DNA of 64,000 bases from Knoxdaviesia capensis (lineage: Eukaryota; Ascomycota; Sordariomycetes; Microascales; Gondwanamycetaceae): assembly GCA_001510575.1 (NCBI GenBank), contig LNGK01000012.1, forward strand, positions 50,301 through 114,300, in the 5' to 3' direction. This document shows positions 10,718 through 23,800 of the stretch, in pieces. The position numbers and the translations under genes were made by a program. Under the pieces are notes generated by a model. That model was not told the origin of the DNA and ran no database searches. It worked only from the letters and a program-made list of their open reading frames with translations. Position 1 is the stretch's first letter. Every line of letters starts with the position of its first letter.

Positions 10718-12755
10718 TCATCCGTGCCGCGACGACCGCCGGTTCGCAGTCGTGCTCGGCCGCCGGTAGTCTTCCGCCCACCCGGCCGACGCCCCGTCGC
10801 GCCCCTCACCACTACCACCCGTACCGGCCGCGAACGGCTCGTACGACTGGTGTACCATCGGCGGCGGCACCACCGAGCTGTTGCGCCGGCTGCTGCTGCC
10901 CGGCTTGGGCGTCTGGCGGCCCGACGGCTCGCGGTCGCGGTCGCGCTCGGACTCGCGGTCCCGGGCGCGCGGCGCCTCGCGATCGCGGGTGTCTTTGCGC
11001 GAGCCGGACGCCGACCACGGGATGGACCGGCTCTTCCTGCGGTCGGACGACTGCCGCGACGAGCGGGAGACTTCCCGCGGCATCGACACGGCATCCAAAA
11101 AGTCTTCCAGCGCGTGTCTGAGGTATTTTTGCGCCGCCTTGTCGGCAGTGCGCGGCAGCAAGTGTCGCGACAGCTGCTTGGGCAGGCGCTCCGGGCGGCC
11201 CCCTTCGGAGCCGGCGAGCCCGTCCGCATCCACAGGGCACTCAGACATGATCTTGTTGAGGCGCTGAGCCTCATCATCGGGGTTGGCCAGGATGCAGGCA
11301 ATGTACCAGTCGACAAACCCGGTCAGAGTTAAGGCCGGGATTTTGGGCTGGTTGATCCCCGCCGCCCGGTCCGACACGAGATAATATTGGCATTGGAGTC
11401 TGGAGAACAGCCGGCCGACGTCGGCAAATTCGCTTTCCACGCAATAGAAGATATCTAAGACAAGCACGGTGGTTAGTATAAAATGCCCCTCCATATACTC
11501 TCTCGAAAAAAAAATCAAACTACTTACTTGCGTAGTCGTAGAGTTCCCGGTCTACCGGGTATTTGTTATAGAACGACGACAACTGATTCGGGGTAATGAC
11601 ACCAGAGTCCACGAAAAGCTCCGAGCTGATCTATACAAATGAACGCAAAAGAACTGTTAGGAGATTGAAAATCGCCAAAAGGCAGAAAAGGGGAATCCGG
11701 GAATGGAGGAACATACAATGTACTTTCCGAGCCCCCGCAGGATCTGCTCAAGCCGGGCGGTGGGTTTTCCCGACTCGTCAAAGAGCACACCCCATTTGCG
11801 ATCAACAGCGCTCAGCTCTCTAGCCGCAGCCTCAGCTGCCGCAGTCCCCGACGACCGGGACCCTTGCACAACCGGGGCCGGGCGATCACTCCACCGCACC
11901 GACGGCTTCTGGGGGCTGGTAACGGCCATGGCGGCAGGAGACGCCGGCGAAGGACACGATCGGCTGCTGTTGTATGATGCCGACAGAGCTTGGGGAGGCA
12001 TAGAGCCGCGCGGGATGCTGAGACTGGGTCTCAAGGATGTCTGGAACTTGGTGCCTGACGAAGAACGGGTTACTTGCGGTGGTTCTGTGGTGTAGGCTTG
12101 CATTCTGGAGGGGTCGAGGTTCTCAAACGAGTTGTTTTGGCGCAGCTGGTCAATGACTACAGGAGACAATGGTTAGCATGCAAGTTGAGCTGTTGATATC
12201 GGTGTGTCTCGACGTACCTTCCGCCTTGACTTCCGCCTTGACCTCCTCCTTGAGCATTCTCTTCAACTGCTCGATCATCTCAGGAGTTATCGAAGTGGTG
12301 CTAGAATGCCGCGAATCCCGGCTGCACGTGGAGGAAGTTGCCGACATGTTGTCATTTGCAAGCCGAGTCGTGCCGGCACTGATGGTCCGCGAGACTGACT
12401 CGTCAGTCTCGGACAGTCTGTGAGCCATGCCCTTGAGCACAACCAGATCATCCTCGTTCTCAAAGTCCGGGGTCACGGTCGGTTGCAGCCACTGAGAAGA
12501 AGAATCAGATGGCGTCAATGCCGGCGGGCTCTGCGACAAGGGGGACGACGAGCAAAGAGGTCCCATTGTGCGCGGCAGTTCGGATGAATTGTGCATTGAG
12601 ATTCCCTCGTCGATGGTGAAGTCAAAGTGGTAATCTTCGGAGTCGATAGGGAGTGATCCCGGCATCATCTGCTGTGAGCTATTCACATAGCCATCTGGAT
12701 GGCTCATCCAAGAGTCACTGGGCATCACCAAATTGGAATCCATATATTCAACCAT
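10718..12755 (-). CDS. DUF7514-type fungal protein with charged C-terminal tail
   Basis: Four exons: 12218-12755, 11717-12156, 11528-11630 and 10718-11454, giving 605 residues with consistent phases. Residues 1-180 are Ser/Thr-rich and acidic, ending in a Lys/Glu helix (EMIEQLKRMLKEEVKAEVKAE). A Pro/Ser-rich linker leads to the conserved block WGVLFDESGKPTARLEQILR at about 300-326. This continues across two introns into a segment with FYNKYPVDRELYDYA and QCQYYLVSD, up to GFVDWYIACILANPDDEAQR. I match this to the fungal domain of unknown function DUF7514 from memory. The last 150 residues are Arg/Ser/Asp/Glu repeats of RS/RE type plus Gly-rich sequence. No membrane segment or signal peptide is seen. 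Function is unknown; a nuclear or RNA-linked role would be a guess from the tail only. Confidence 0.85.
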
Positions 12756-15700
12756 TCTGAAGCGGGTGTAGAAAAGGGGGGTTGGAGGGAGAAATGTGTG
12801 AGGAGGGTTTGATCCTGACTTGGGGAACTGGGAAATGTCTATGAAGAAGACAGAGATGCTACAAATATGAGTGTCTCCGTTTAGATTGTGTCAAAGTGTA
12901 GGTGATCATGAGAGTCAAGATAGATGGATGAGGGTGGTACATCAAAGGATGTGATATGTGAACTGATATCAATGAGAGACTTGGATAGAGATCGAAACCT
13001 TGGAAAAGTTGAGAGGAAGAAGTCGGAGTACTGGAAGGGGAAGAGACGAGAGAGATACGGGGCCTTTATACATCAACGGGACAATTAAGGAGGGTAGGAT
13101 CCCATAGCAGATAGCACAAATGTGTTGAGGGAAAGGAGAGGGTGTATATGGGGCAGCATGCATATGAACATGAGAGAGACAAGAGGTAGTGTGTAGCGGC
13201 CAACCACCCCCCCTCCCCCCCCCAAAAATAAAATAAAATAAATAAATCAATAAATCAATAAAATAAAAAGGAGAGAGAGAGAAAGCAAAGGGGGTGTGAG
13301 TGATCGATCAAGGAGGTGTCTGGATAGGAAAAAGGTTCGTGAGGATTCATTGCACCATGTTGCATGTTCACACACCTAGCCGAGATGGTACTAACACACC
13401 AACGATGAGCAGAAAAAGTGCGGTACCGGAGAGCGCAGACGTGCCATCTGTATGTGTAATTGTAGTTGTCTCCTTTCCTGAGGCTTGATCCACAGAATTT
13501 CCATAAAACAAAGCCAAAATAAAATTGAAAATGAAAATGATAAAAACCAAAAATAAAATAGAAATAAAAGCCCCGAGAGGTTGCTCCGGCAAACTGCAGA
13601 CCCGACCAAGCATATTCTCCTTTTGTGCTTTCTTGTGTTCTCGCCAAGTCCATGGAAGCAAACTGCGACAACAGAGATTTGTGATACACCAGCACCGCAA
13701 CAACAACATATCTCCTCATCGTCATCATGATCACCACAACGGTACTCTCTTACCTTTTTTCTCTCCTGTCTGTTTCTCTCTCCTCTCAAACCTTCGGCCT
13801 CGTCAATCTGGGACCAGGCTGTGGCATGCAAACACTGTATATCGTATCGTTTGCTTGTGAGTAGTCAATGCCGGGGTGTGTGTGTGGTGTGATGGATGGA
13901 TGGAAATTGAGGTCGAACAGGGCCTCAAAATTCCCTTTTTACGTGGCGGCTTGTTCAAACCAGGCCACATGTGCCGATTGCAAATCCACTTTGCACTTAC
14001 ACCAGCCATCACCAGAGCTTGCACACGCGCGTGAGAGAGAGAAAGGCAGGGCGAGAAGGAGAGAGAGAGCAAACAAGTGATGGTGTGTCCAGTGTGTTTC
14101 CGACGATGAAATGGTAGCAAGCCCGGGCTGCTGCTGGTGGGTGATCCAGTTCCTCTTCCGCAGAAGAAACGGACACCACAAGTCGAAGCAACCACCCCGA
14201 CCAAGCCGTATCCGGTGAGCTATCACGTCCAAGCTTGCGGCAGAGCTATATCACACGAATGAACAATCCACAGCTAGAATGGAAGCACGGCGAGATATCG
14301 GAGGGGGCCAGGCTTATTGATAGGCAGGAGGACTCGGGCGATAACCCCGAAGTTGGTTTGGGGTTTCCGTCTACTCGTTTTGTAGCTTGTGATCCGGCTT
14401 CGCCATCGGTCAGTCCAAAACCAACCAGATGTTGGAGGGCGGGGTAGTGGTGGATGAGCTCAGCTGTTATCGATTAGCCTATCTTGCGGGATTGGGGGGG
14501 AGGACCTGGACGTTAGCAGAGCAGGATTGTGATTTGACAGCCCCAACTTTGTCAAGGATAAAACAGGACGCCCCGCCCCGTCCAGGGTTAAAACACAGCC
14601 TTTCAGGCTTCCAGGACAGGCCCCCCGGAATCCGAGATGCCTTTCTAGAAGGCAAGCCGGGATCAAGCCGACGGGTTCTATGCGCAACAGCGCCGCAACA
14701 GAAACACACAAACCAGCCCACACAAAGAATCTAGAAGCAGAATCCGCCGTCAATGCGTCCATACATCATGGGCAACGAGGGAGGCTGACTCTGGCATCAC
14801 TGCCTATTTGCCCATCCCGATTCCAGACCGGAGACCGAGATACCAAAAGCATCACCAGGAAAGCACGATAAGGAACGACCGAGAAACTAGAAACAGAACG
14901 CTTGAGCCATATTCGACGCTGACGAGTAGCACTGTGGCGAAGCACCGAGGGTGTGTGAGGACCGACCGCCAGTGAAGAAGGGCGACGACGAGGCCCAACA
15001 GCCAGCCAATAAATGTAATTTTGCACCAAAGGATTGGAACGTGCACCTGTTTTTGCAATTCTTCACTGTGAGACGAGATAGAGTCGTGTAGGCCGGCTAG
15101 TACATAGGTACCTCCGTATAAAGGAGAGGGCAGAGCAGACACACCAAACCGTGATGGATGGATGGTTGTGTATACCAGAAAGAAAAGAAAAACGGGGCGA
15201 ACAGGCCGCACAAAGCGGGCCTCACTCCACCCACCCCATCTTTCTCCAAACGGGAATAGGCCGAGCTTGCGGGAGTCAAAGTACCATTCGTGCATTGTAT
15301 GATCAAGAAGAGGTGTCAGATATAAAACTGAGAGAAACGGATTAAATTTGAAAGAGGTCTCGAGAAACGGCCACATGTGTGCCTTTCTGCTTTTTGCCCC
15401 CCCTCTCCCCCCTCCTACTCCAACCAAAAACCCTAATCCGCCACGGAAGGCGCATCTGATAATGTAATTTCCCACACCTTCCCGAATTCTCATGGCCAAC
15501 ACTGGCGGCCATTTACAATCTCCGGCATATGTCAGCCCGCTTAAGTGCATACGACGTCACTTTGGAATTCCCTCAAGCGATGCATCCGCCTGCCCAACTT
15601 ACACGAATCTGCGGCCTGTTACCGCGACCTGGTCGGCGGTGAAGGGTCGTGGGCGGTTACAGTGCATCGTTCCCATAGCATGGTCTGTTCCGTCGACATC

Positions 15701-16062
15701 ATTTCACTCTTTTTGGGGGGGTGTATGTCGGGAGCAACCCGTCCATGATCAAAGTACTGCCTCTCCTGTATACGTGTGTTCTGCAGCAACAGCAGCGTCA
15801 GTTACGACGTTGTGGGTTGTTTCGGTCGCATGTGTTGGCTGGGCAGTGTTGTTCGGGTCTCTCTGCATGATGTGTGTGTGTTGTTATCACCGTTCGGTAG
15901 CGGCCTCATCCAGCATCAGATAAGAGGGCAGGTGTATACGCAACACCGTCTTGACACTCGATACTGCCTGTACGAGTCGCACAAACCCGCCTCACCCTCG
16001 CCCTACACCTCCCAAATGACTCACACTCGTTTCATTCGTGTGTGTACCACCTACCAGACAAA

Positions 16063-16083
16063 CTCTCTCTCTCTCTCTCTCTC
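16063..16083 (+). repeat. (CT)n microsatellite
   Basis: About ten CT dinucleotides in a row within intergenic pyrimidine-rich DNA, distant from any supported exon. Confidence 0.85.
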
Positions 16084-18247
16084 ACCGCCATCTCTGTCCC
16101 TCCCTCCCTCCATCACGGTCTAAACCCTTAAGAGGTCCAAAGTCCCTCTACTGTTCTCTAGGGTCACCTCGCAGAGGCATACCAAGGGTCTGCCCACACA
16201 CACACAGAAACAGATATACTGTAGACACACATTCACACGCCCCCCAAGAGTTAGTTCATCCGGACCCGGAGAGGGAACTTTCACAAGCAAAGTGACAGAC
16301 TGCCTTGCCGATCTGCCAGTCCCAAGGCCAAACCCATCAACGAGGTGGGAGCATGATATTCGGTGACTGTGTGGCTTTCTTTCCCCAACACGGCTACCAA
16401 GGACATAATCTACAGCACCGACGTCTTATATAGCGTATGCACAGTACTCACTCATACCCTACACTAAGAACTTGCAATTCCTGAAAATTAAAATAAACAA
16501 ACCCGTGGGATGAGAGAATCGGTCAAGTTAGTCTTGCATGCCATTCCCCCCACTCCAGGTTTCGGCCTTCTCAGACTTACCTCGATCGGAAGGACTACTG
16601 ACAACGACGAGAACACCCTCCAGAACGACAGCTTTTGGTTCGAGGGTTTTTTCTCTTTTCGTTTTCGTTCCCGACAATTCGCGAGAGTCCTTCCCCCGCC
16701 GCCCCGTTCCACTTTTTGTTTCACGATCCGCGTTCTCCAGGCCCTCCGCGGGTTCACCCACACCGAGATCGGCCCTCCCTTCCTATTTCCGGATGCGCCC
16801 CATATCAAAACGCCCGGCACGTTACCTAGTTGCCCAGGTCTGGTGGAGGACTTGGTTATTGTTATGATTCCTCTTTTTTTCTTTCTTTTTTTTTTCCTTC
16901 TAAAGTCTTCCTCGCGCCCTACACAAGTGTAATTTCGGGGTTTAAATCTCTAACATCCATGGCTGTGCAGGGAATCCATGATTTTAAGCCTCTTCGGCCG
17001 TGGGCCCAAGGGATTCACACGTCCAAATCCTACACACACACCGAACCTTCTTTGCCTTTATTTGATTTTATTTTCCCCTCCTATCCCCTCCTTTCCCAGT
17101 CCCGCTTCTGATTATACTTCTCGTCCGGCCCGAGAATACTTTTTTTCTTGTTCAGCAAACAAAAAAAAAAGCCCAAACTCCCTCGTCACCGGGGACGTAC
17201 AGACAACAGCTGAAGTAACCAGCCATGGTGCTCTGTGTGTGTGCATGCATGGTAGTGTGTGTATGCGTGTGTGTGTAATGTTATGGAAAGCCCGCTCCCA
17301 AGGCAGACGTATAGCGAGAGAACAGACAAACATCTGATGCTGTGCAGGCCGAGCCTGCCGCGGCTGCAATCCTCCCCGCCCCCCGAGAGAACAATCACGA
17401 TCACTGTCCTCCCATACCAACAAGAACGAGAATATTCTCTACAAAAGCAAGGAAACCGCGAGAAAGAAAGAAAAAAATGGAAAAAGAAAAAGGACTGGGC
17501 CCTTCTAGATCACATCATCCGCACGTCCAGCCCACTGCAGACCGAGCAAACAAACCAAAACGAAAATCCCCAAAAGGACACAGGCAAACATACCTGCATT
17601 TCAAATATACACACCAATCGTTACACTCCCCGACGTCCTTTTCTCTCTTCAGTCCACACAGCCAACAGGCGAGTGTATGCATGTATACAAGCGAGACGGG
17701 CCTCTGCCTCGGTGGAGACGTCTATTCAAAAGAATGTCGTGCGTCCCAGCTGCACGACTCCTTTGCAAACCCGGATGGCTTCCCCGGAATCCCAATGTAC
17801 GACCGGCTGCGCGTGCACACACCGCAGCACTCCAGTCATCCACGCCGCCTCCCGTTATCATTATTATTATTAATGTCATTCCTTTCTCTCTCCGCGCGTT
17901 CCCCGTCCTCACCCCACCCGCGGCTGCACAGTCCTTCATCACCGGACGGCTCAACCCACTACACCTGTATAATCGTTCGCCAACAGATGGCCACGACGTC
18001 GAACTATCATCGCTTGGTACTTCGATGGCTAGCAAACACTTCCTTTCCCCCCCAACATAAATCCTCCATGTCGACGGCACCTTCACACACGCACTAAATG
18101 CAAACACCGGAGATCACACCATGGTGTCTCCGCCGTTGTCCATCTGACATGGCTGTGATGTCGACATCATCGGTGACGGTTTGTTTCCTTCTGTGCCATG
18201 TCGCTAAACCTTCATCTGACCGGTCTGGCCTTTTGCACTTTCATACC

Positions 18248-18295
18248 CACCCACACACACACACACACATACGCACACACATATACACCTACACC
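18248..18295 (+). repeat. (CA)n-rich microsatellite
   Basis: A (CA) run interrupted by CATACG and CATATACACCTA units, in intergenic DNA about 690 bp downstream of the DPL1 stop codon. Confidence 0.8.
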
Positions 18296-18983
18296 CACTG
18301 CCAGACAAACACACTGGGCTCACACCGAAAAAGCACAGAAAGGAATCTATTCATGAAACAAGAAAAAGATATATGATAGAAAGGGTTCCGGTAATATGCC
18401 AACATTCCGCGTAAATGCTCAATCCCTGTTACACATTCAACCTCCTCCCCTGATAAAAATTCATGGCTCTCTCCCAAACGAGCCGGGATGATATGCACAA
18501 ATCCTTTCCAATAGACAAAAAACAACCGGGATAAGGACAACAAAAAGACAAAACAGGCATGTGCATGTTTAAACAGGATGAGCGGACTCAGCCACATTGA
18601 TTCCGGCAGATACCATGAGAAAAAGAGATAACAGGAAGACGAACGATATAAGGCATAGACAACAAAATGGTTCTTCTATATGCGAATTGGATGTGGAAAA
18701 TGGAACAAACAGGTATAATCAAGACACAGTGACAACTCAGTGTTAACGCCAGAAAACATGGTGTACTCGTAAACGCAAGAGCAATCAAAATCAAATATGG
18801 ACATGGCTGCGGTGCAAACGCCAGAATCGCTACTTGGAACCGGCGTGGAATGGCCACGCAGTGTAGGTAAAAAGGGAGGACAGCGCCAGAAATCTCCAAA
18901 CGCTCAATCTCAAACGGGATGATGGGTGATGACGGATGTTTGTTAGGTATGACCGCCCAACAGTCTGAAGACGGACGTGTCAT

Positions 18984-20814
18984 TTATGCCTTATAGAGCA
19001 GGTCCAAGAATCCGGTGGCGAGTTCAACAACCACACTCTTGTTAGGGAGCGAGCCAGCAACTCCGTACAGAGCCGCGGCATCGCCAGAAGCCTTGCCCTT
19101 GGCACTGCCGCCCTGCACGATCCGCACACGCTCCTTCTCACGCTCGGCCTCCACAACCTTCTCCAGATCGGCCACGAGCTTCTCCCACACCTTCACAATG
19201 GGGATCGTCACGGCAACGTGGATAGCTGGAGGGTTCTGGAGGGCATTCAGATGCCAGCCGCAAGCGGACATGCCATCAGCAATATCGTACACGTTGAGCT
19301 TGCGCGAGGTGAACGAAACCACCGACACGAGCGGCTTGCCGATGATCTCAAGCTCGGACGCTAGCGAGGGCAACTCCTGGATACGCTCCATGATCTTCTT
19401 TGCGGTTCCCACAATCTGGACACAGGCATCGAGATATCCGGCCTCACCCATGTGCATCATGCTGGCCCAGCATCCGGCAATCAGAGCACCGGGGCGCGAT
19501 CCAGCCATACCGGGAGACGCGTACACACCACCCGACCAGTCAGGAGAAACATAGTACTGGTAGCCACGGAGCTTTTCGGTTCGGTAAAGGACGGTCGAAT
19601 TGCCCTTGGGAGCAAATCCATACTTGTGGGTATCGCAGGATATGCTGGTAACACCCTTGACGCGGAAGTCGAAACCAGGGGGGGTCTCGAAGCCAGCTTT
19701 CTCGAGGAAGGCAATCATAAACGAGCCCAGGCAGCAATCAACGTGGAGGCAGATCTTGCGCGGGAGAGCTAAGCGCGAAAGGGCCGGGATGTCGTCGATG
19801 ATGCCGTGGGGAAAGTTGGGTGCTGAGCCAACCAGGAGAACAGTATTGCGGTTGATCAGGCGAGACACGGCCTTGACATCAACCTGGTAGGACGGGGCAG
19901 GGCATGCAACAAGGTGGATCTTGATCTTGAAGTAGTCTCCAGCCTTGCGGAAGGCAACGTGGGCAGTCTCGGGAAGAATCCTAAAGAAACAACGACAGTG
20001 GAAAGTTAGCCACGGTTTTTGTGTTACAGACGAAATCACAAAGATCTCGCACGACTCGGTATCTTGGAGATATATGGAGGAAGCAATCATATGGGGGTAT
20101 AACATACATTTCAGGCTCAGTCACGCCACGCTCAACATAAGCGCGCTGGCGGGCACCCAAGCAGGCCATGAGAATACTGTCGGTACCACCGCTGGAGGTG
20201 ACTCCGGCAGCTCCGGGAGGGGCGTTGAAGAGGTTGAGGACCATGGCCACAACTTCGGCCTCCATCTTCCGCACGCCGGGGAAGACATCGGGGTGGATGG
20301 GGTTGGCGACGGTGAACTTTCCGAAAGCCTGGGTCTGGAGCTCAATGAGCTCGGGTTCACCGTGGTAGACGGCGCCAGAGACGTATCCGTCTTCCCAGCG
20401 GGTGTGGTCCATGTTGGCCAGGGCTTCCAGCTGAGACGCCACGTTGGCAGCCGACATTCCCTGGCGCGGCATCTTGATGATGCGCGTACGGTCGGCGGGG
20501 ACAAGCTTCGACTCCATCTTGGTCAAGGCCTCGGTGACCTGCTGTTGGACCTTGGATCTCACGCCGGGAAGGCGGAGGAAGTAGCCAAAGAGAATCCTCC
20601 GCACATTGATGTAGAGCTCAGTAGAAGCTCCGATGATACCGCGTCCCTTAAGCTTCCAGAAGGCAAGACGAGCCCAGCGCCACACGAAAAGAAAGAAGAC
20701 GATATTTCGCAGAACCTCAACATTAGCCACTTGGGCGAGGCTTGTGGGCCGGTGCATGCTCACGGTTGTCAGGGTTTGCGTTAGGCTGATGGGCAGCCGC
20801 GAGCTTCCAGGCAT
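18984..20814 (-). CDS. DPL1: Sphingosine-1-phosphate lyase
   Basis: A pyridoxal-phosphate enzyme of the endoplasmic reticulum that cleaves long-chain base phosphates to a fatty aldehyde and phosphoethanolamine, the exit step of sphingolipid metabolism. Two exons, 20108-20814 and 18984-19980, split by an intron with a GTATGT donor and CTTTAG acceptor, give 567 residues (yeast Dpl1 is 589). A membrane segment lies at about 36-52 (RNIVFFLFVWRWARLAFW). The fold-type I core follows with GVTSSGGTDSILMACLGAR, the aspartate in HVDCCLGSF, and the cofactor lysine in CDTHKYGFAPKG at about residue 355. Substrate-side motifs PDWSGGVYASPGMAGSRPG are intact. Nothing looks broken. Gene neighbours are unrelated and distant on both sides. 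Confidence 0.97.
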
Positions 20815-23800
20815 AGCGGGCGGTTGTGTGGAGGGTTAGGTATTAGAAGACTGAAGTGAGGAAGAAAAAATAAAAGCTCAAATCAGAGCTAAGGGATGAA
20901 GGGGGGAAAGGAAGAAGAATAAGAGAAGACGAGACTGGAATGTTTATCTCTAATTTTGTTCCTGATTAGGGTTTTCGGGACGACTTGAAGAGTCCGGCAG
21001 TAAAACCGATCGGGTGAGCTAGAGTCGAAAAAAGAAGGAGAAATTCTGTACTGGCCGAATTTGGTGATGAAGAGCCTTTTCTGGTGCTAGCCTTACTAGT
21101 TCAAGATTGTCCTAGCGTACACACGAACCTTGCGACCTAAGTTCTCGTCAACCAGAACAGGAATTCTGCAAGCTTGGGACAGTTTGGATGAACACCCAAG
21201 GTCCAAGTTCAAAGAAAAATGGAGGGCGAAGAAAGAGAAAATCACGTGCAAATCGCGCACACAGACAAAGTGCTCGATTTGACGCAAGAGTCGTTGAAAT
21301 CAAGGCAGAAGCTAGAGCCAGGACGGTATCGGCAAGATGGCAGGACGATGGGCTATGAAGATAAAGCTAGGGAGCAAGATGTGAAGAGATCACGACCAGG
21401 CGATATAGACAGGAGGAATGGAAGAGATAAAGAAGATATAGACGACGTCAGACTGGACTTTGTTGTGATACTGGTGATATTGAGAGAAGAGCGGCAGATT
21501 GGCAGATATGAATTAACCCAGGAATTCTAGGTTGGAGGATAAGATGAGAAAAAGCGAGATGGACTGGCGTGAGGGCGACCAAAGAATTCCCGAGGGGAAG
21601 ATTGGATGTTATATATGCAGTGTGATAGTGGCGGAAGAGGCAACAGTGTGGATTGGGTGGTAAGGATCACTAGTGAAAGGCCGATGGACGTAGAGTGGAC
21701 CAGTGCAGTGAAGATATGAGGCAGGATAAGAGAGAGCAGATATATTTCAACACGTGAAGAAGACTCGAGTCCGAATGAGAGAAGTGAAGCAAAAGGAAGA
21801 GTGGTGGTGATGAGAAGAAGAGAGGAGATAAAAGGAACAGGGGAGGAAAGGAGCGGGAAATGTCCGGATCTTATAAGGAGACGGACGAAGAAGAAGGCTT
21901 GACGTTGAAGAAGGAGCAGCCCGGGCAGACAGATGGCAAGAGGCAAGTCAGAAGACGTGCATCGGCGGAAGGAACAAAGCAAGCTTGGACGGGTCTGGTG
22001 ATGTAAGGAAGCTAGGTGGAGGAGGCAGGAACTTGGGGAAGATCGAAAAGAGGAAGGAAGCCGTGGCTGACAAAAAGTGCGCGAGCGAAATCGACAGGAA
22101 ATCGAGAAAGCACGATGGGCCAGCTTCCTTCCGTTGTATGTAGCACGCACACTCTCTCCACTCCTTCGGCTTTACTATCGATTCCTAGTGTCCTTCCACG
22201 CTTTTAGTCTCTGGTGGAAGTCGGCCTCGCCTCTCTGTCAACTTTCCTGGTGGTGCAGGGAATTCCAGAAATAACCCGGTTGGTGCTACGCTACTGTAGC
22301 ATTGCCAGTAATATTGGCCAGGGCCATGGCTATAATTGTTGGAAGTCGGAGCAGCGCGCTGCTACAGCAAATCGTAACGTAAATGGCGCTATCGATAGCA
22401 GTGTCTTTACCCACTAAAAGCACCGCACCTATAGTAAATTACAGGGCTGGTGGTTATCAGTAACTTGAAGGTTGCGGGCCTTTTTCCTCATTTATTCTCC
22501 CTCTCCGCTCTATCTCGCTACGAATCCCCCCAGACACAGCTGAAATCAAATCACCACGATGATTCCAGCATGCACCTCCGGTCCAACCGAGGCCGTCTCC
22601 ACACAAACATTTCCTGTGAATATTTCCAAGAGGGGGGCCCTTTCTCAAATTAAGATCTAAATTTTGATTTCTGAAAAATAAATTCCCCACGTCGTCGCGG
22701 TTTTAAAGGCTTCCACGGAATCCGATCCCGATGACCACGCTCCTTCATTAAGAAAGACCGGGCCTGGCAGGGAGACGAAAATTCATCATCTGAGCAGGAT
22801 GTGTTGCCACAGCCATTATTAGGCGAAGGCCAGTATTTTACACACGTATCCTATGAAAAGCAGACTTTACCATATTGGAAACATTGGTTGTAACCGATAT
22901 AAACGCAAGTGGATAAGACGCTGGATGTCGCTGCATGGTTCCAATCTATCAAAGTAGACTCCGAGAGCCGGATCTTCGCGGCGAAAATAAAAAATAAAAA
23001 GACTATTTTTTTTTTCGAGGGAAAACAACTGTCTGGATCACATCACAGTCAAGGCATACTGTACCGGCACATATATCTGGGATCATATGCATGAATAATA
23101 CGAGTGCCACCACCACTTACGACGACAACTATGACACGGCACCCTTGGTCACAGCCAGAGGGACAGTCGTTACATCTTCGTTAGAGGAACACATTGACCA
23201 CCCCCGGTCCCCAGGAAGTCAGTCCGGCCATCGGCGAAATGTCCACACGCCAGTTGCCAGATATCGTCTCTCGTCAGGCGGATATATGGGCAAGTGTCTA
23301 CAATGGGGTGAAGCAGTGCGGCCGATGTAATTACAGGGTTTAGAGGCCTAAAGACCAGAGTTCCATTCAGTCTGGATGATGATTGAAGAGAAAGAAGCGG
23401 CGAAAGAAGAGAAGGAAAAAGAAGAAAGAAGGAAAAAGAAAAAGGTCTGGGGCATGAGAGGTTGATGGAGATTTTTCTTCACCCACCCTCCTCCAAGTCG
23501 TGTCTCACTAATCAACGAGAGCCCTGCCTTGCCCGGCAGCCGGGCGGTTTTTTTAGATGTCGTCTCTTTTTTACTTTCGTTTTACGCCGTCGTTCAACTT
23601 CTAGCTGCCACCAGTTCATCGGTGGATATTCCCGGTATCCGCGAGACCCGACGGCGACAATCACTTGCTTTCTGAACTTCTGGCCTGAAAACAAACTTGG
23701 TCCTTTTTGTTTCTAGCAGTTTAGTGTACCACTACTGTAAGTTGCTATCACGAAATTTCACGCTTACTAAAGTCCTTGGTTATGTCGTAAAACCCCGGAT

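Larger units (their letters stand above)
12756..18983. other. 6.2-kb stretch without a supported gene
   Basis: It lies upstream of the DUF7514 gene and downstream of DPL1. The part up to 13860 is purine-rich on the + strand and likely holds the promoter and leader of the DUF7514 gene. It contains a C-rich tract at about 13205-13225 followed by AATAAAT-type repeats to 13266. Beyond 14000 are several microsatellites: (CT)n at about 16063-16083, (GT)n around 17235-17276 and (CA)n around 18248-18270. A 232-codon ATG-started frame at 14852-15550 (minus) matches nothing I know. No RNA gene was recognised. Confidence 0.5.

Noticed and set aside
10718..20814. Secondary-metabolite or other gene cluster
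   Set aside because: No synthase, tailoring enzyme or cluster regulator is present; the transporter, DUF7514 protein and S1P lyase are separated by long gaps and share no pathway.
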